This document shows positions 1-5,905 of a stretch of 6,832 bases of DNA, piece after piece. A program made the position numbers and the translations under genes. A model generated the notes under the pieces. It worked only from the letters and a program-made list of their open reading frames with translations, was not told the origin of the DNA and did not search any database. Within the stretch, counting starts at the first letter, position 1; each line of letters opens with the position of its first letter. Source of the DNA: an uncultured Anaerosolibacter sp. (lineage in GTDB: Bacteria > Bacillota_A > Clostridia > Peptostreptococcales > Thermotaleaceae); NCBI GenBank assembly GCA_937948705.1, contig CALECF010000048.1, positions 1 through 6,832 of the forward strand, written 5' to 3'.

Positions 1-707
1 TGATGAAAGAATTCACCCATGTGGTCATGGCCACGGGAGATGCTGAGTATGTGATGAAGCTGAATAATTATCGTAAGGATTTATCTGTAACATTAAAAGG
101 TGCAACTGTGAAAGGCAATTTTACACCAAGTACAGTCATCGCATGGCTAAACAATAGCTTTGTGCCAAAAGGCTATGCCTATTTGATCCCATTTTCTAAT
201 AGGGAAGCAAATATTGTAATTGCATACCCTGACTATCCAGAAAACATAGGAAAGGATATCGATGTGCTGTGGGATAGATTTTATCAGGAAGCACGGGGGA
301 AATTAAATCAAGACTTAGAGATTACAGATGGCTTTGAAGTTGCAGAGTATATCATAGGCAGCTGTCAACGGCCTAGGATAGGCAATACCTTATTTACAGG
401 CAATTGCTTTGGATCAATCATGCCATTCTTAGGATTTGGGCAATGGATGGCTCTTTTGACAGGCATCTATGCTGCCCAGGACTTATGTGGTATGGGCAAC
501 TATGAAGAGTTAACAAAGCCTTTAAAAAAATCATATGAGAATTCCTTAGTCTTGAGACGAGCCATGGAAAAAGCAGACAATGCTAAATTAGATATAATGG
601 TAAGAGCCTTAAATGGAAAGATTGGGGAGAAACTTTTTAATAGCGGACATCATGATCCACTAAAAATTGTAAGTTTTCTGCTCCGTCCTTTCCTAAAATA
701 CTTATAA
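1..707 (+). CDS. FAD-dependent oxidoreductase, geranylgeranyl-reductase type (C-terminal part, 5' truncated by window)
   Basis: This is the C-terminal 234 residues of a flavoprotein resembling the geranylgeranyl reductase / COG0644 dehydrogenase family. Such enzymes reduce double bonds of isoprenoid or lipid substrates, or act as uncharacterised FAD oxidoreductases. The frame is open to the left edge, and the N-terminal Rossmann GxGxxG motif expected of the family is absent. The ATG at position 3 is therefore almost certainly internal and the true start lies outside the window. Counting from that ATG, residues 6-13 (HVVMATGD) look like the end of the FAD-binding half. Residues 28-75 form the beta-rich substrate-binding part. 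Residues 127-162 (IGNTLFTGN followed by MPFLGFGQWMALLTG) match the C-terminal FAD-contacting segment. There the family's usual Gly-Asp is Gly133-Asn134, a divergence. The tail (170-234) is helical and basic. No close neighbour on its strand suggests a pathway, and the substrate cannot be told. The family call is fairly sure, the function is not. Confidence 0.75.
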   Translation, partial: MKEFTHVVMATGDAEYVMKLNNYRKDLSVTLKGATVKGNFTPSTVIAWLNNSFVPKGYAYLIPFSNREANIVIAYPDYPENIGKDIDVLWDRFYQEARGKLNQDLEITDGFEVAEYIIGSCQRPRIGNTLFTGNCFGSIMPFLGFGQWMALLTGIYAAQDLCGMGNYEELTKPLKKSYENSLVLRRAMEKADNAKLDIMVRALNGKIGEKLFNSGHHDPLKIVSFLLRPFLKYL

Positions 708-715
708 AAACTGTT

Positions 716-773
716 GCTTTTTTAAATATTTAATGCTATGATAAAAAAGCGATGGTGGTTTAGATTACCATCG
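716..773. repeat. Two adjacent inverted repeats downstream of the oxidoreductase gene
   Basis: Two imperfectly terminator-like hairpins follow the oxidoreductase stop codon. The first pairs GCTTTTTTA (716-724) with TAAAAAAGC (742-750) across a 17-nt AT-rich loop. The second pairs CGATGGT (750-756) with ACCATCG (767-773), can be extended by two G-T pairs, and leaves a loop of about 6 nt. The two share base 750, so they may be alternatives or stack end to end. Neither has a GC-rich stem followed by a T-tract, so a classical rho-independent terminator is not supported. They may mark the weak 3' end of the oxidoreductase transcript. Apart from these and the promoter at 793-823, nothing else is seen in 708-869. 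Confidence 0.35.
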
Positions 774-792
774 GGGAATAGATTTAATACAG

Positions 793-823
793 TTAACAAC
801 ATTTCCTCTTTTTAGGATATAAT
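793..823 (+). promoter_or_regulatory. Probable sigma-A-type promoter for the zinc-ribbon gene
   Basis: There is a perfect TATAAT -10 hexamer at 818-823. A TTAACA -35-like hexamer (5 of 6 matches to TTGACA) lies at 793-798 with a rather long 19-bp spacer. The expected transcription start near 830 would give a leader of about 40 nt before the start codon at 870. Position and -10 quality are good; the -35 assignment is less certain. Confidence 0.55.
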
Positions 824-852
824 GTGAACCAGGTTAAATCTTAATCAATAAA

Positions 853-860
853 AAAGGAGG
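853..860 (+). promoter_or_regulatory. Strong ribosome binding site of the zinc-ribbon gene
   Basis: AAAGGAGG closely matches the anti-Shine-Dalgarno complement and ends 9 nt before the ATG at 870. It picks the ATG at 870 over the one at 862, which is only 1 nt away and opens a frame that stops after eight codons. Confidence 0.8.
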
Positions 861-869
861 AATGTTGAA

Positions 870-1043
870 ATGGCAGATAAAACTTTAGCATGTAAAGATT
901 GTGAGAAAGACTTCGTTTTCACTGAAGGCGAGCAGGAATTCTACAAAGAAAAAGGTTTCGAAAACGAACCACAAAGATGTCCAGCTTGTAGACAAGCAAA
1001 GAAGCAACAAAAAAACAATAACAACAGAGGTTTCAGAAGATAA
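870..1043 (+). CDS. Small zinc-ribbon protein (zf-trcl-like), 57 residues
   Basis: This short gene encodes a 57-residue protein that begins MADKTLACKDCEKDF and ends in a basic, Asn-rich tail. Two CxxC knuckles are visible: Cys8/Cys11 and Cys37/Cys40. The second sits in QRCPACR. Spacing and flanking residues (FVFTEGEQEFY, then RCPACR) match the 'probable zinc-binding domain' miniproteins (zf-trcl family) common in Clostridia and other anaerobes. From the family, one structural Zn2+ held by four Cys is expected. The tail (residues 41-57, rich in Lys, Gln, Asn and Arg) would favour nucleic-acid or ribosome contact, but this is inference and the family has no firmly established role. A good promoter, a near-perfect RBS and a dedicated terminator mark it as a monocistronic, probably well-expressed gene. 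No sign of truncation. Confidence 0.9.
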   Translation: MADKTLACKDCEKDFVFTEGEQEFYKEKGFENEPQRCPACRQAKKQQKNNNNRGFRR

Positions 1044-1058
1044 TATGATTTAATGAAT

Positions 1059-1097
1059 AAACCCTAGTGGACTTTGTCCTACTGGGGTTTTTATTTT
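1059..1097 (+). terminator. Rho-independent terminator after the zinc-ribbon gene
   Basis: The left arm AAACCCTAGTGGAC (1059-1072) pairs with GTCCTACTGGGGTTT (1076-1090) around a TTT loop. There is one bulged base (T1080) and one G-T pair. A T-rich run, TTTTTATTTT, follows at 1088-1097. The stem starts 15 nt after the stop codon, as expected for the end of a one-gene transcript. Confidence 0.88.
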
Positions 1098-1111
1098 ATA
1101 TCAACTTATAT

Positions 1112-1140
1112 TTGTATTTTGAGAGAGTTTTAAATATAAT
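1112..1140 (+). promoter_or_regulatory. Probable promoter for the diguanylate cyclase gene
   Basis: A perfect TATAAT lies at 1135-1140. Exactly 17 bp upstream is TTGTAT (1112-1117), a weak -35 with only the conserved TTG. Transcription would begin near 1147, about 40 nt before the ATG. The preceding terminator ends at 1097, so an independent promoter is needed here. The call rests mostly on the -10 hexamer and the position. Confidence 0.5.
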
Positions 1141-1185
1141 GAATGCATATACATAAGAGCTAAATTAAGAAAGGTATGTGAATCC

Positions 1186-2262
1186 ATGATACCCATAAGA
1201 AAAAAATCAACGATCTTGATACTCATTGCCAGTTGTCTTTTAATTTTATTAGGCACTGGAGGAGGCTATACTATGTATCTCACCCACACTATCAAGACAG
1301 ATGCGGAAATTATTAATAAATTAGGCATCATAAGAGGCTCAATTCAGCGGTTAGTAAAGATTGAAATGGCTGGAATGAATGACGAAGAGCTAATGAATAA
1401 TATCGATGGGTATATCGCAGAATTTAAAGAAGATAAGATAAAGGTATATGACAAAAAGGATGAGATCCAAGGGGCTTTAGACGAGCTAGGTCAATCATGG
1501 ACCCAGTTAAAGGATTTAATATATGTTTACAGAGAGGATCCAACGGGCACAAACCAAAAATTATTATTGACTATGAGTGAAAATGCGTGGGATCAGGCAA
1601 ATAGCATGGTTTTGGTATCACAATTAACTTCCGAGAGAAAAATTGCCCAATACAAGACCAGTTTTATGTTTTTGGGAATGAACCTAGCTTTAGGACTACT
1701 GATCATTTTCCTTATGAAGAGATATGTGAAAGATACGCTAGAGCATTTGGTAAATTACGATGGCCTGACAAAGATATACAATAGACGCTATTTCAATGAG
1801 CAGCTGGGCAGTGAAATCATACGATCAGAACGATATAACAAAGATTTATCCTTGGTTATGATAGATATTGACCATTTTAAGAAAGTCAATGATCTTTACG
1901 GCCATGACGTAGGGGATAGTGTCCTAAAAGAGTTGGCACATCTTATTCAGTTGAGCATAAGAAAAAGTGACATATTTGCAAGGCTTGGTGGAGAAGAATT
2001 TGCAGTCATTACACCAGAAACAAATGTAGAGAATGCCCTAATACTCTCAGAAAAGTTAAGAAAAGCAGTGGAAGAATACCAATTTAAACATGTAAATAAT
2101 ATTACCGTAAGCTTGGGTGTTACTCAGTTTGCTAGTGGGGATACGCCAGATACGATTTATAAAAGGACAGATAAGGCATTGTATAAGTCAAAGAACAATG
2201 GGCGAAACCGCAGTGAAATAGAAATGCCAGATGCAGATTTAGAATCAATAATAGCCCCTTAG
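1186..2262 (+). CDS. Membrane-anchored diguanylate cyclase (GGDEF domain), 358 residues
   Basis: This predicted diguanylate cyclase makes cyclic di-GMP from two GTP at the inner face of the membrane. One membrane segment at about 8-32 and a second at about 158-177 bracket an outward-facing, all-helical region of about 125 residues. That region begins with an INKLGIIRGSIQRLVK-like helix and resembles four-helix-bundle or PilJ-type sensor domains (inference). There is no HAMP domain; a short helix (178-190) leads straight into the GGDEF domain (191-345). Catalytic features are intact: DGLTKIYNRR (192-201), metal ligand Asp227 in DIDHFKK, Asn235 and Asp244 for guanine binding, and the signature GGEEF at 268-272. 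Arg259-x-x-Asp262, nine residues before the signature, is a complete RxxD product-inhibition site. The ATG at 1186 has only a modest RBS (AAGAAAGG, 1167-1174), suggesting low expression. The stop codon lies inside the downstream hairpin. The family is certain; the signal is unknown. Confidence 0.93.
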   Translation: MIPIRKKSTILILIASCLLILLGTGGGYTMYLTHTIKTDAEIINKLGIIRGSIQRLVKIEMAGMNDEELMNNIDGYIAEFKEDKIKVYDKKDEIQGALDELGQSWTQLKDLIYVYREDPTGTNQKLLLTMSENAWDQANSMVLVSQLTSERKIAQYKTSFMFLGMNLALGLLIIFLMKRYVKDTLEHLVNYDGLTKIYNRRYFNEQLGSEIIRSERYNKDLSLVMIDIDHFKKVNDLYGHDVGDSVLKELAHLIQLSIRKSDIFARLGGEEFAVITPETNVENALILSEKLRKAVEEYQFKHVNNITVSLGVTQFASGDTPDTIYKRTDKALYKSKNNGRNRSEIEMPDADLESIIAP

Positions 2263-2283
2263 CTAGAGCTAAGGGGCTATTAT
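2248..2283. terminator. Perfect 16-bp hairpin overlapping the cyclase stop codon, likely bidirectional terminator
   Basis: Positions 2248-2263 and 2268-2283 are perfectly complementary over 16 bp, with a GC-rich core (AGCCCCTTAGC) and a TAGA tetraloop. The TAG stop codon (2260-2262) sits inside the left arm, so the last codons of the cyclase are part of the structure. No long T-run follows (TATTATAATG), so termination strength is uncertain. mRNA 3'-end stabilisation is an alternative role. Confidence 0.7.
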
Positions 2284-2336
2284 AATGAAGGGATAGGATG
2301 CTAAGAGAAGTATATTTGTGTATACATCCATTAGAG

Positions 2337-2366
2337 CTGTCAAAACATTTCCATGCATGTTATAAT
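2337..2366 (+). promoter_or_regulatory. Extended -10 promoter of the GGDEF/HD-GYP gene
   Basis: TATAAT at 2361-2366 is preceded by TG-T (2358-2360), an extended -10 element. CTGTCA at 2337-2342 matches the -35 consensus at 4 of 6 positions with an 18-bp spacer. Transcription should start near 2373, leaving an untranslated leader of about 110 nt before the ATG at 2484. No known riboswitch fold is recognised in that leader. Confidence 0.6.
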
Positions 2367-2377
2367 ATGTCTATATT

Positions 2378-2384
2378 TGTCGAA
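2378..2384 (+). promoter_or_regulatory. Candidate Spo0A box (0A box) just downstream of the promoter
   Basis: TGTCGAA is a perfect match to the 0A-box heptamer bound by phosphorylated Spo0A in Bacillus and Clostridium. It is embedded in the short palindrome TTGT-CGA-ACAA (2377-2387). It lies about 6-12 bp past the predicted transcription start, a position that would favour repression. A one-mismatch copy, TGTCAAA, lies on the same strand at 2338-2344, overlapping the -35 and exactly 40 bp upstream, close to four helical turns. A seven-base match can occur by chance, so this is a candidate only. Confidence 0.4.
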
Positions 2385-2471
2385 CAATGATTACCATTTA
2401 CAAATCGTCTGCAAGAATCTTTGTTTGAAAAGGTACGATGAAGTAAAAAGTTGCCAATACATCACATCTTT

Positions 2472-2476
2472 AGGAG
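2472..2476 (+). promoter_or_regulatory. Ribosome binding site fixing the start of the GGDEF/HD-GYP gene at 2484
   Basis: AGGAG ends 7 nt before the ATG at 2484. The frame is open further upstream to a TTG at 2451, but no Shine-Dalgarno sequence precedes that codon (AAGTAAAAAG). The ATG at 2484 is therefore the better start and shortens the protein by 11 residues. Confidence 0.8.
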
Positions 2477-2483
2477 TGAAATA

Positions 2484-5099
2484 ATGAGGAGTATGATTCG
2501 TAAATTTTATATGTTTGGAGTTTTTGTAGCGATTGCAGTAGCATTGGGATTGTTCTTTCAGTTCAGGTATTTTCATAAAAAGATGTCTGAAGAAACCCAA
2601 AGACTTACGACTTCGACAACGAATGCTGTGGGAAGCGAAATCAATGGCAAGTTGATGATAAAGGGGCAAATTATTTCTGATACTGCAGACTATATTTCCC
2701 TTGAAAAATGGGAAAGAGGAGAGCTGTTAAGCTATTTTCAAAATGTGATGAAGGGCTATCCCTCATTTACTTCTATTTATTTTGGCACCCCAGATAATAG
2801 GATGATCAATGGCAGTGGATGGGTTCCATCTAAGGACTTTGACTTGAGAACACGCCCTTGGTACCTGAAAGCAGTGGAAGAAAAAAGGCTAATCTTTACA
2901 GAAGCTTTTGTCAATGCATCTAAAGATAAATGGATTATTACAATTGCCAAACCAGTCTATAACGCAAATAATCAACTTTTAGGGGTAGTGGCTGGGGATG
3001 TGTCCATTAAAAATATTCTATCTATTGTTCAGAATAAGACAATAGGAGAGAATGGGTACTCATTTTTGGTGGATGGAAAGGGAAATATTCTTGGCCATCC
3101 TAAATATACATATGATCTTAATGTTACCCTCAAGAATATGAATGAAATTCCAGAAACACTGAATGAACACATGCTTCAAGCTAAAGCCGGAATAACAAGG
3201 GTTGAGCTGGATGGTGTGGATGGGTATTTGGCCTATCAATCAATCGAGAATATTGATTGGAAAATTGTAAGTTTTATACCAATGTATGAGTATATGAAAA
3301 ACGAGCGTCATTTCATCAGAATATTTGTGATTACATTGCTATCCTCACTGGCGTTGTTCCTTATTCTAATGAAAATACAAAAACAACTTTTTATTACACC
3401 TATCCTTATACTCGAAAAAGATGTGCAGCGAATTAATATTGAGAACAATATCGCCTATAGAGTCCCAGAAGGGGAGCGGGACCCTTTTGTAGCTTTACGG
3501 CGGTCTATAAATGTCGTGTTGGGTAAAGCCCAGGAGTTTTTGGCTCGAGTAGAAGCCCATGAAGAAGAGTTAATTTCAATCAATACAGAACTCACAGCAT
3601 CTCTTCAGCAATTAGTGGTGACTGAAGAGGAGTTGAGAGATCAATATGATCAACTCACACAAAGTCAGAGCAAATTGAAGGCCAGTGAAAATACCTTTAG
3701 AATGATTTTTGAAGGTTCATCGGATGCAATTCTTATTATGGAGGAGGATCGGTTTATTGATTGTAATCCAATTACGGTGGAATTCTTGGGATATGAGTCT
3801 AAAGAAAGTATCATTGGCAAAACCCCATGGGAGCTTGCCGCCGAAAAACAACCAGATGGGACGCCTTCAAAAGAAAAAGCCCAGGATTCAATGAAGCGTA
3901 CCCTCGAGAACGGAAAAGCTAGATTTGAATGGTGGCATATAAAAAAGGATGGCACTTTGCTACCTGTGGAGGTAATGCTAACATCTATTTTATTAAATGA
4001 GAAAAAGGTTTTTCATGTATTATGGAGAGATATCAGCGATCGTAAAAAAATGGAACAGAAACTAGAATATCTAAGTTATAGGGATCAATTAACAAGCTTA
4101 TACAATCGAAGGTTTTTTGAAGAGGAATTACATCGTCTAGACGTAAAAAGGAATTTGCCACTGACGATCGTAATGGCAGATGTTAATGGCTTGAAACTCA
4201 TCAATGACTCTTTCGGCCATGCAGCGGGGGATGAACTCCTTAAGAAGGTAGCTGAAGTAATCGAAAGAGGTTGTCGAGCCGATGATATTGTATCAAGGGT
4301 TGGGGGAGATGAATTTGTCATCCTATTGCCAAAGACAGATGAATATGAAGCCGAGCAAATCGTGAAGCGGATCAAAAGCTTAACGCTGCAAGAAAAAATA
4401 GGATCTATCCACATATCTATTTCCTTCGGCTGGGAGACCAAGCGTAACGAGGAAGAGAAAACCCAAGAAATACTCAAAAAGGCCGAAGATCATATGTATA
4501 AGAAAAAGCTCTTCGAAGGTCCTAGCATGAGGGGAAAGACCATAAATGCCATTATAAATACCCTTCATGAAAAGAATAAAAGGGAAGAGCAGCATTCTCA
4601 CAGAGTATCATTATTATGTAAAAGCTTTGGAAAAGTCCTTGGTCTATCTGAAGGGGAAGTGCAAGAGCTTAAAACAGTAGGGTTGCTTCATGATATAGGA
4701 AAAATCGCTATTGAAGAAAGTATACTCAACAAGCAAGGAAAACTGACAGAGGACGAATGGCAGGAGATGAAGCGTCATCCGGAAATTGGGTATCGTATAC
4801 TCAGTACTGTCAATGATATGGCTGAAATGGGAGAGTACGTGTTAGCGCACCATGAGAGATGGGATGGAATGGGATATCCAAAGGGTTTAAAGGGAAAAGA
4901 AATACCGCTGCAGGCCAGAATTATTGCTATAGTGGATGCCTATGACGCTATGACCAGTGAAAGAGCTTATCGTAGTCCTTTATCAGAATCGGTTTCAATG
5001 GAACAATTAAGAAAGAATGCAGGTACTCAATTTGACCCGGAAATCACAGGGATATTTATTGAGAAGGTGTTGGGTAAGATCTGTGGTTGGGATGAGTGA
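2484..5099 (+). CDS. dCache-PAS-GGDEF-HD-GYP protein: bifunctional c-di-GMP cyclase/phosphodiesterase, 871 residues
   Basis: This membrane sensor carries enzymes for both making and breaking c-di-GMP. In order: membrane segment (about 9-27); outward dCache ligand-binding domain (35-272) with RTRPWY (122-127) and GDVSI (171-175); second membrane segment (278-296); a short HAMP-like linker (297-350); coiled coil (355-402); PAS domain with PAC end (403-524); GGDEF domain (528-680); HD-GYP domain (about 683-860). The GGDEF part has Asp566, Asn574, Asp583, the signature GGDEF at 607-611 and an RxxD inhibition site (Arg598/Asp601). The HD-GYP part has likely metal ligands His704, His736-Asp737, His765, His789-His790 and Asp818, plus the HHERWDGMGYP signature (789-799). 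Known HD-GYP enzymes hydrolyse c-di-GMP to pGpG or GMP. Nothing is missing in either active site, so net direction probably depends on the dCache and PAS signals. It has its own promoter and a candidate Spo0A box. Domain calls are very sure; the ligand and net activity are unknown. Confidence 0.95.
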   Translation: MRSMIRKFYMFGVFVAIAVALGLFFQFRYFHKKMSEETQRLTTSTTNAVGSEINGKLMIKGQIISDTADYISLEKWERGELLSYFQNVMKGYPSFTSIYFGTPDNRMINGSGWVPSKDFDLRTRPWYLKAVEEKRLIFTEAFVNASKDKWIITIAKPVYNANNQLLGVVAGDVSIKNILSIVQNKTIGENGYSFLVDGKGNILGHPKYTYDLNVTLKNMNEIPETLNEHMLQAKAGITRVELDGVDGYLAYQSIENIDWKIVSFIPMYEYMKNERHFIRIFVITLLSSLALFLILMKIQKQLFITPILILEKDVQRINIENNIAYRVPEGERDPFVALRRSINVVLGKAQEFLARVEAHEEELISINTELTASLQQLVVTEEELRDQYDQLTQSQSKLKASENTFRMIFEGSSDAILIMEEDRFIDCNPITVEFLGYESKESIIGKTPWELAAEKQPDGTPSKEKAQDSMKRTLENGKARFEWWHIKKDGTLLPVEVMLTSILLNEKKVFHVLWRDISDRKKMEQKLEYLSYRDQLTSLYNRRFFEEELHRLDVKRNLPLTIVMADVNGLKLINDSFGHAAGDELLKKVAEVIERGCRADDIVSRVGGDEFVILLPKTDEYEAEQIVKRIKSLTLQEKIGSIHISISFGWETKRNEEEKTQEILKKAEDHMYKKKLFEGPSMRGKTINAIINTLHEKNKREEQHSHRVSLLCKSFGKVLGLSEGEVQELKTVGLLHDIGKIAIEESILNKQGKLTEDEWQEMKRHPEIGYRILSTVNDMAEMGEYVLAHHERWDGMGYPKGLKGKEIPLQARIIAIVDAYDAMTSERAYRSPLSESVSMEQLRKNAGTQFDPEITGIFIEKVLGKICGWDE

Positions 5100-5185
5100 G
5101 AGTGTTTTTATTAATTTTAGCTTCATAGTATTAAGCAGTTTCTGGGGTGTGTACCAACCTGAAGAGCCAAAATCATTACGGGAAG

Positions 5186-5222
5186 AATAAGATAAGAGGT
5201 CAAATTGACCTCTTATCTTATT
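5186..5222. terminator. Bidirectional terminator between convergent genes
   Basis: An 18-bp perfect inverted repeat (5186-5203 with 5205-5222) is centred on A5204. In practice the stem core is GATAAGAGGTC/GACCTCTTATC with a loop of about 5 nt. It is followed by TTATTT in the plus direction and, on the minus strand, by CTTATTCTTCC. It sits between the convergent stop codons at 5099 and 5269 and can serve both transcripts. The rest of 5100-5268 shows nothing else recognisable. Confidence 0.8.
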
Positions 5223-5268
5223 TAACAACCTTGGTATTGTGGATGTCCTTTATAGTACACATAGAAGA

Positions 5269-5877
5269 CTATTTTTCAGCCTTGGTTTCCTTTGCCATAA
5301 GGTACTCAGACATATAAAAATCAATAAGACCAGAGACCATATCGGATCGTAGATAATCACGATTGATTCGCTTCAATTGATTTCTGCTCACATTGGAAAT
5401 AAACACCCTTTCCTTGTAGGGCTGTCCATACTGATCAAGAAAATAGTAATCTGCTGTTAGATAGATATCTTCGATCTCAGGAAAAGTGTCGTAGATGGTA
5501 TAGTATAGAAAGAGGACATTGCCCCAAACAATTTTTTCCTTAGCAATACTGTCTTTTTTATTGTTTTCCATATCTTTGATGAGGAAATTTACCTCTATTT
5601 TATTTTTCTCAATGCTGGCAGTTTTCACAATATCTAAATCTTGCAAAGCCCTTAGACCTCCATCTAGCTTATAGGAAGGCAGAAGGTCTTTTCTTTTTTG
5701 AGCTTTTACCTGATTCAAATCATAGGCTTCATCTGACAGTTCTTTTCTACCTTCTTTGCTGTCGATTTTTCTAAGCTGCTCAGGGGCATCATACAATTCA
5801 CAGCCTAGGAGGCTAGGGATGAGGAGCAATATATAAATCATCAATATACATACGCGTTTGCAAAACTTTATATCCAT
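5269..5877 (-). CDS. Predicted lipoprotein of unknown function, 202 residues
   Basis: I do not recognise the family. Numbered from the ATG at 5883, residues 4-24 form a basic then hydrophobic signal peptide, and LLGC (25-28) is a lipobox with Cys28 as the acylated residue. The mature protein should therefore be anchored on the outer face of the membrane. Residues 33-75 are highly charged and probably a flexible or helical linker. From about 85 to 190 there is a compact alpha/beta-like region with IEVNFLI, a YYTIYDTFPEIED helix and a DQYGQPYKERVF beta hairpin. The end is a Lys/Glu-rich tail. The start is placed at the ATG at 5877 (third residue of the longer frame): the only RBS-like run, GGGGGG (5885-5890 on this strand), is 7 nt from it but 1 nt from the ATG at 5883. 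The gene begins 28 bp after the upstream membrane-protein gene on the same strand, so the two are probably co-transcribed and may act together in the envelope. Confidence 0.8.
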   Translation of the reverse strand: MDIKFCKRVCILMIYILLLIPSLLGCELYDAPEQLRKIDSKEGRKELSDEAYDLNQVKAQKRKDLLPSYKLDGGLRALQDLDIVKTASIEKNKIEVNFLIKDMENNKKDSIAKEKIVWGNVLFLYYTIYDTFPEIEDIYLTADYYFLDQYGQPYKERVFISNVSRNQLKRINRDYLRSDMVSGLIDFYMSEYLMAKETKAEK

Positions 5878-5884
5878 TAACATT

Positions 5885-5890
5885 CCCCCC
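5885..5890 (-). promoter_or_regulatory. G-run serving as ribosome binding site for the lipoprotein gene
   Basis: On the minus strand the bases before the gene read GCAGGGGGGAATGTTAATG. The G-run must pair with the anti-Shine-Dalgarno partly through G-U, so it is not a canonical site. Spacing (7 nt versus 1 nt) favours the ATG at 5877 over that at 5883. Confidence 0.5.
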
Positions 5891-5905
5891 TGCTTATCCT
5901 AGATT

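Noticed and set aside
750..773. CGATGGT/ACCATCG hairpin as a rho-independent terminator
   Set aside because: The stem is short and is followed by GGGGAATAG rather than a T-tract.
2284..2480. c-di-GMP riboswitch (GEMM type) upstream of the c-di-GMP gene
   Set aside because: The conserved GEMM core sequences and helices are not visible; the region is AT-rich with only weak pairings.
2451..2483. TTG at 2451 as the start of the large GGDEF/HD-GYP gene
   Set aside because: There is no Shine-Dalgarno sequence before it, while the ATG at 2484 has AGGAG at 7 nt and leads directly into the basic-then-hydrophobic membrane anchor.
2612..2618. Second perfect Spo0A heptamer, on the minus strand
   Set aside because: It is inside coding sequence and explained by ordinary Ser-Thr codons, with no promoter nearby. 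It mainly shows that chance matches occur.
4085..4477. Open frame of 130 codons on the minus strand
   Set aside because: It lies wholly inside the GGDEF domain of the opposite-strand gene, has Ser-rich composition typical of an antisense shadow, and no RBS.
5007..5228. Minus-strand open frame of 73 codons across the 3' end of the large gene
   Set aside because: It overlaps the conserved C-terminus of the HD-GYP domain and the terminator palindrome, and has no recognisable protein features.
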